Under the pieces are notes generated by a model. That model worked only from the letters and a program-made list of their open reading frames with translations, searched no databases and was not told the origin of the DNA. From NCBI GenBank assembly GCA_050693875.1, contig JBOGWP010000023.1:1-9979 (forward strand): a stretch of DNA of 9,979 bases, written 5' to 3'. This stretch comes from JBOGWP01 sp050693875 (GTDB lineage Bacteria; Actinomycetota; CADDZG01; JAHWKV01; JBOGWP01). The position numbers were made by a program, and so were the translations under genes. Below are positions 6,389-9,979 of this stretch, in pieces (positions within the stretch are counted from its first letter, which is position 1; each line of letters begins with the position of its first letter).

Positions 6389-8146
6389 GTGCCCGCGGGA
6401 TCCTCTGCCTCCTATCACCGCTACGACTGCGTCATCGTCGGCGCCGGGGGTGCCGGCCTCCGGGCCGCGCTCGAGGCGTCCAAGCGAGGCCACACCGCGG
6501 TGATCAGCAAGCTGTACCCGACCCGCTCGCACACGGGCGCAGCCCAGGGAGGCATGTGCGCCGCCCTCGGCAACGTCGAGGAGGACAACTGGGAATGGCA
6601 CGCTTTCGACACGATCAAGGGAGGGGACTACCTCGTCGACCAGGACGCCGCCGAGATCATGTGCCGCGAGGCGGTGGACGCCGTGATCGACCTCGAGCAC
6701 ATGGGCATGCCGTTCAACCGCACGCCTCAGGGCACGATCGATCAGCGCCGCTTCGGGGGTCACACCCGAAACCACGGCGAGGCCCCCGTGCGCCGCGCCT
6801 GCTACGCCGCCGACCGAACCGGACACATGATCCTTCAGACCCTCTACCAGCAGTGCCTTCGGCAGGGCGTGGAGTTCTTCGACGAGTGGTTCGTCCTCGA
6901 CCTCCTCCTCTCCGCCGAGCCGCCGCGGCGGTGCGCCGGGGTTGTCGCGTATCGCCTCCGCAACGGGGAGATCGGGGTGTTCCACGCCAAGAGCGTGCTC
7001 TTCGCCAGCGGCGGATTCGGGAGGGTGTTCAAGATCACGTCGAACGCACACACGTTGACGGGCGATGGTCCGGGGGTCTGCTTCCGGCGCGGGATCCCGC
7101 TCGAGGACATGGAGTTCTTCCAGTTCCACCCCACGGGGATCTACGGGATGGGCATCCTCCTCTCCGAGGCGGCCCGCGGCGAAGGGGCCATCCTGCTCAA
7201 CGGCGAGGGCGAGCGCTTCATGGAGCGCTACGCACCCACGATCAAGGACCTCGCCCCCCGGGACGTCGTGTCGAGGGCGATCCACCAGGAGATCAGCGAG
7301 GGGCGCGGCGTCGACGGGAAGGACTACGTGCTGCTCGACGTGTCGCACCTGCCCCGGGAGACCATCGAGACCAAGCTCCCCGACATCACCGAGTTCGCCC
7401 GCATCTACCTCGGCGTCGAGCCCACGAAGGAGCCCGTGCCGGTCCAGCCGACCGCCCACTACGCCATGGGCGGCATTCCCACGAATGTGGAGTCCGAGGT
7501 GGCCGCTGACGAGGACAACACCGTCCTGCCTGGACTCTTCGCCGCCGGGGAGTGCGCCTGCGTCTCGGTGCATGGGGCCAACCGGCTCGGGACCAACTCG
7601 CTCCTCGACATCGTCGTCTTCGGCCGGCGGGGAGGGATCCGGATGGCCGAGCACGCCGAGGCGGCGGACTGGGCGCCGCTCCCGGAGGATCCGGAGCGGC
7701 CAGCTACCGAGCATCTCCGCTCGATCCTCGAGCGCGAACCGGGCGAACGGCCGGTCGTGCTGCGGACAAAGCTGCAGGAGGAGATGATGGAGCGGTGCAG
7801 CGTGGTGCGGAGCGAGGAATCGCTCGCCCCGCTGCTGGATACGATCGCCGAGCTCAAGGAGCGGTACGGGAGGATCTCTGTCGACGACAAGAGCACGGTG
7901 TACAACACCGACCTCCTCGAGGCAGTCGAGCTTGGGTACCTGCTCGATCTTGCCGAAGTGACGGCCGTCGCCGCCCGGGCCCGCACCGAGAGCCGGGGCG
8001 GGCACTTCCGATCCGACTTTCCCCTCCGCGACGACGGGTTCTGGCTTCGCCATTCCCTCGCCTTCCGCCGCCCGGATGGTGGGATCGAGCTGCGCTACAA
8101 GCCCGTAACGATCACGAAGTATCTTCCAATGGAGCGCAAGTACTGA
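6389..8146 (+). CDS. sdhA: Succinate dehydrogenase flavoprotein subunit (SdhA)
   Basis: This 585-aa catalytic subunit of complex II oxidises succinate to fumarate at a covalently bound FAD on the cytoplasmic side. The Rossmann motif GAGGAG is at 18-23, and the covalent FAD histidine is His48 in RSHTGAAQGG. Active-site residues match Escherichia coli SdhA His242, Arg286, His354 and Arg399: here His247 (FHPTG), Arg291 (LAPRDVV), His357 (HYAMGG) and Arg399 (HGANRLG). The C-terminal domain contains RTESRGGHFRSDFP and ends in TKYLPMERKY. Length and motifs are complete. GTG at 6389 abuts the sdhD stop and has only a weak G-rich stretch before it, so translation is probably coupled. A large open frame on the opposite strand is a high-GC shadow. 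Confidence 0.96.
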   Translation: MPAGSSASYHRYDCVIVGAGGAGLRAALEASKRGHTAVISKLYPTRSHTGAAQGGMCAALGNVEEDNWEWHAFDTIKGGDYLVDQDAAEIMCREAVDAVIDLEHMGMPFNRTPQGTIDQRRFGGHTRNHGEAPVRRACYAADRTGHMILQTLYQQCLRQGVEFFDEWFVLDLLLSAEPPRRCAGVVAYRLRNGEIGVFHAKSVLFASGGFGRVFKITSNAHTLTGDGPGVCFRRGIPLEDMEFFQFHPTGIYGMGILLSEAARGEGAILLNGEGERFMERYAPTIKDLAPRDVVSRAIHQEISEGRGVDGKDYVLLDVSHLPRETIETKLPDITEFARIYLGVEPTKEPVPVQPTAHYAMGGIPTNVESEVAADEDNTVLPGLFAAGECACVSVHGANRLGTNSLLDIVVFGRRGGIRMAEHAEAADWAPLPEDPERPATEHLRSILEREPGERPVVLRTKLQEEMMERCSVVRSEESLAPLLDTIAELKERYGRISVDDKSTVYNTDLLEAVELGYLLDLAEVTAVAARARTESRGGHFRSDFPLRDDGFWLRHSLAFRRPDGGIELRYKPVTITKYLPMERKY

Positions 8147-8152
8147 AAGGAG
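8147..8152 (+). promoter_or_regulatory. Strong ribosome binding site (AAGGAG)
   Basis: AAGGAG lies 8 nt before the GTG at 8161 and directly after the sdhA stop. It fixes the start of the CADD-like gene and is the only canonical ribosome binding site on the plus strand here; the other good one in the window precedes npdG on the minus strand. Confidence 0.7.
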
Positions 8153-8160
8153 TCTGCAAC

Positions 8161-8802
8161 GTGGGGAGCATCGACAGGATCATCTCGGACTGGCATCTGC
8201 TCAAGCACCCCTTCTACCAGCGGTGGCAGGCCGGGCAGGTGCCGAAATCCGTCCTTCGCACCTACGCCACCCAGTACTACGCCTACGAGTCGGCCCTCCC
8301 GTCGTTCCTCGAGGCTGCCCTGTCGCATCTCGACGGCGGCCCCGCACGCGACGCGATCGAGGAGAACCTGCGCGACGAGGCCGGAGGCCCCGAGCCGCAT
8401 CTCGAGCTGTGGCTCCGCTTCGCCGAGGGCCTCGGGCTCGAGCGGGACGAGGTCCTCGAGGCGCAGCCGCTCCCGCGCACGCGCAACCTCGTCGAGACCT
8501 ATGCCGCCCTGTGCGACCGCGGTGCCGACGAGGCGCTCGGAGCGATCTATGCCTACGAGGCCCAGTTCAGCGAAGTTGCCGCTGCCAAGGCCGACGGCCT
8601 GCGGCAGCACTACGACCTGACCGACGAGCGGGCGCTGGCCTTCTTCGACCTCCACGCCACGATCGACGACTGGCACGCCACGGCACTCCGATCGGCGCTC
8701 CACGAGTCGGAGCCGGGGGTGGAATCGGTCCACCTGGCGGTCGAGGCCTGGTGGGGGATGCTCGACCAGTTCGAGAGCCTGGCCGCGTCGACCCCGAAGT
8801 GA
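8161..8802 (+). CDS. CADD-like iron-dependent oxygenase (probable p-aminobenzoate synthase family)
   Basis: This 213-aa all-helical protein has the haem-oxygenase-like TenA/PqqC/CADD fold. It aligns by eye with Chlamydia CADD along most of its length: HPFYQRW at 16-22, YATQYYAYESALPSFL at 35-50, ENLRDEAGGPEPHLELW at 68-84, AIYAYEAQF at 128-136 and FFDLHATIDDWH at 161-172. Candidate metal ligands are Glu73, His80, Glu133, His165, Asp169 and His172. The CADD residues tied to self-sacrificial p-aminobenzoate formation also have counterparts: Tyr27 to Tyr19, Tyr43 to Tyr35 and Lys152 to Lys143. The inferred role is therefore folate precursor synthesis from its own tyrosine side chain. The gene sits between sdhA and sdhB on the same strand, with its own strong ribosome binding site 14 nt after sdhA. 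TenA thiaminase or PqqC is less likely because the metal ligands are present. Family is secure; the exact reaction is inferred. Confidence 0.82.
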   Translation: MGSIDRIISDWHLLKHPFYQRWQAGQVPKSVLRTYATQYYAYESALPSFLEAALSHLDGGPARDAIEENLRDEAGGPEPHLELWLRFAEGLGLERDEVLEAQPLPRTRNLVETYAALCDRGADEALGAIYAYEAQFSEVAAAKADGLRQHYDLTDERALAFFDLHATIDDWHATALRSALHESEPGVESVHLAVEAWWGMLDQFESLAASTPK

Positions 8803-8848
8803 GGCGTCCCGGCCCTTGGAGCCGGCTTCACCGGCGGCGACGGGCTCG

Positions 8849-9547
8849 ATGAAGGTCGCGCTCAAGGTCTTCCGGTTCGACCCCTCGACCGACGAGGAGC
8901 CTACCTGGGGCGAGTACGTCGCGGAGGTCGAGGACAACGCGCGCGTGCTCGACGCCCTGCATTACGTGAAGTGGTACGTCGACGGCTCCCTCTCCCTGCG
9001 GCGCTCCTGCGCCCACGGAATCTGCGGCTCCGACGCGATGGCCATCAACGGCGCCAACCACCTGGCCTGCAAGGTGCTGTGCCGCGACCTCGCCGAGCCG
9101 ATCACGGTCGAGCCCCTGCAGGGGCTGCGGGTGCTGAAGGACCTGATCGTCGACATGGAGCCGTTCTTCGCCGGATACCGGTCGCTCAAGCCGTGGCTGA
9201 TCAACGAGGAGCATCCCCCGGACGGCGAGCGTGTGCAGTCGCCGGAGGAGCGCGCCCGCTACGACAACACCACGAAGTGCATTCTCTGCGCGGCGTGCAC
9301 GACGTCGTGCCCGATCTTCTGGGGCGATCGCGCCTTCGTCGGGCCGGCGGCGATAGTCAACGCCCACCGCTTCATCTTCGACTCTCGCGATCAGGGGGCC
9401 GGCGAACGGCTGGAGATGCTCGCCGCCCGCGAGGGGGCGTTTCGCTGCCGGACGACGTTCAACTGCACAAACGCCTGTCCTCGGGGCATCCGGATCACCG
9501 AGGCAATTCAGGAGGTCAAGCGGGAGATCCTCTTCAACAAGCTCTGA
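8849..9547 (+). CDS. sdhB: Succinate dehydrogenase iron-sulfur subunit (SdhB)
   Basis: This 232-aa electron-transfer subunit of complex II passes electrons from FAD to quinone. The N-terminal ferredoxin domain binds [2Fe-2S] through Cys54, Cys59, Asp62 and Cys74 (RRSCAHGICGSDAM), with Asp in the fourth position as in Escherichia coli. The C-terminal domain holds CILCAACTTSC (Cys144, 147, 150, 154) followed by Cys200, Cys206 and Cys210 in FRCRTTFNCTNACP. These are the ligands of the [4Fe-4S] and [3Fe-4S] clusters. The sequence resembles actinobacterial SdhB closely. ATG at 8849 is chosen; TTG at 8816 would add 11 residues, and neither has a clear ribosome binding site. It follows the CADD-like gene by 46 bp (13 bp from the TTG) and closes the operon. 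Confidence 0.94.
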   Translation: MKVALKVFRFDPSTDEEPTWGEYVAEVEDNARVLDALHYVKWYVDGSLSLRRSCAHGICGSDAMAINGANHLACKVLCRDLAEPITVEPLQGLRVLKDLIVDMEPFFAGYRSLKPWLINEEHPPDGERVQSPEERARYDNTTKCILCAACTTSCPIFWGDRAFVGPAAIVNAHRFIFDSRDQGAGERLEMLAAREGAFRCRTTFNCTNACPRGIRITEAIQEVKREILFNKL

Positions 9548-9921
9548 GACCGCGTCGACCGCCCGGCCCAACAGGTCGAGCGCTAGTGTAGTGTCTCGTT
9601 AATACACGCGTCGGATGATGTCGATGACCGATGCCCTCGCAACGTCTGCGAGCAGTGCGACAACTTCGTCACCACGCCAGAGTTCGTTCCCGAGTTCGAA
9701 ATCACAACTCGCTGATGTCACTCCGGGAGGACGCCGAAGCTCGGGGTTGGGACTCCGAGGTGGCCCGCCACGCTCGAGTCATCGCCAGCATCGAGGGCCA
9801 CCTCCCGCGCCTCAACATTTCCGGCTCTGCGCGTCCGAGTAGGGTTACGTCACCTACGCAGTGGCCTCATGGTAGCCCTCCCTCCAGCCGTCGGAGCGGA
9901 TTTGTGCGGCGAGATCGGACG
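9548..9921. other. Post-operon region with mobile-element debris
   Basis: No intact gene is seen. Just after sdhB, TCGACC (9555-9560) and GGTCGA (9574-9579) could form a hairpin but lack a T-run, so terminator function is doubtful. The stretch at about 9583-9607, with GTGTA 9586-9590 and TACAC 9603-9607 as a short inverted repeat, is less GC-rich than its surroundings and looks like an insertion-element end. A broken integrase tail follows (listed separately). From about 9817 to 9921 nothing further is recognisable. Confidence 0.4.
9632..9816 (+). pseudogene. Remnant of an integrase/recombinase C-terminus, two frameshifts
   Basis: Three frames read in succession give one continuous-looking protein tail. 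The first is CPRNVCEQCDNFVTTPEF at 9632-9700. A short SQLADV piece follows at 9702-9719, shifted by +1. The last is SLREDAEARGWDSEVARHAR and on to IASIEGHLPRL at 9718-9813, shifted by +1 again. A CxxC zinc-knuckle-like motif followed by a charged helix ending in EGHLRRL is, as I recall, the usual C-terminus of tyrosine-type integrases in Actinomycetota. No catalytic domain is present upstream, where sdhB ends only 85 bp away. It is therefore a decayed fragment left by a mobile element. The single-frame 75-residue reading across this stretch is not a real protein. Identification of the family is from memory of its motifs and is moderately sure. Confidence 0.55.
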
Positions 9922-9979
9922 ATGAGCGCGAGGAACCGCGCGCTGGTGCGGGAGGAGTTCTTCGTTCGGGCGGGGGCGT
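9922..9979 (+). CDS. Possible partial ORF running off the window
   Basis: ATG at 9922 opens a frame (MSARNRALVREEFFVRAG) that continues to the edge; an in-frame GTG at 9904 could add six residues. There is no ribosome binding site or convincing -10 box, and 19 codons are too few for family assignment. It may be the start of a real gene beyond the window or simply an open high-GC frame. Confidence 0.25.
   Translation, partial: MSARNRALVREEFFVRAGA

Noticed and set aside
5915..8053. 712-residue open frame on the minus strand opposite sdhD and sdhA
   Set aside because: It is antisense to a gene with complete active-site residues, and its composition (rich in Arg, His, Glu, Val, Gly) is the usual high-GC shadow with no recognisable motif.
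9615..9842. 75-residue plus-strand open frame after sdhB
   Set aside because: Only a six-residue piece of it matches the integrase tail; the rest of that tail is in the other two frames, so the single frame is not a real protein.
9869..9925. Short frame starting MVALPPAVGADL that overlaps the ATG at 9922
   Set aside because: Eighteen codons, no ribosome binding site and no promoter; the ATGA overlap alone is not enough to call a leader peptide.

Overview
The window is a high-GC bacterial chromosome segment carrying central carbon metabolism genes. Seven of the ten complete genes appear to start with GTG. Several starts lie 6-8 nt after a TANNNT -10 box, which points to leaderless transcripts. 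There is also a predicted F420-NADP oxidoreductase. Together these suggest an actinobacterial lineage (Actinomycetota), with Chloroflexota a less likely alternative. I cannot name a genus. I see no tRNA, rRNA or CRISPR array.

Layout. Positions 1-226 are noncoding, with an 18-bp direct repeat and small hairpins. Positions 227-2005 (+) encode a biotin-dependent acyl-CoA carboxylase alpha chain (biotin carboxylase plus biotin carrier). Its stop overlaps a lipoprotein gene with three calcium-binding FG-GAP/VCBS-type repeats (2002-2814, +). Convergent to these is a minus-strand two-gene operon: a methylmalonyl-CoA mutase large (catalytic) subunit (5092-3500) overlapping by ATGA an NADPH:F420 oxidoreductase (3503-2832). 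A short divergent promoter region (5093-5206) with a perfect 11-bp hairpin separates the mutase from a small lipoprotein (5207-5542, +).

From 5584 to 9547 there is a succinate dehydrogenase operon in the order sdhC, sdhD, sdhA, a CADD-like gene, sdhB. The gene between sdhA and sdhB encodes a non-haem di-metal oxygenase of the CADD/TenA-PqqC fold. All metal ligands, plus the tyrosines and lysine linked to self-sacrificial p-aminobenzoate synthesis in Chlamydia, are in place. This is the most interesting item in the window.

After sdhB the sequence changes character. A remnant of an integrase C-terminus, broken by two frameshifts (about 9632-9816), sits beside a possible mobile-element end, and a doubtful partial ORF runs off the right edge.

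Functionally, the carboxylase and mutase fit a propionyl-CoA to succinyl-CoA route, and succinate dehydrogenase would carry the product onward into the TCA cycle and respiratory chain. The carboxylase beta subunit, the mutase B12-binding subunit and the epimerase are not in the window.
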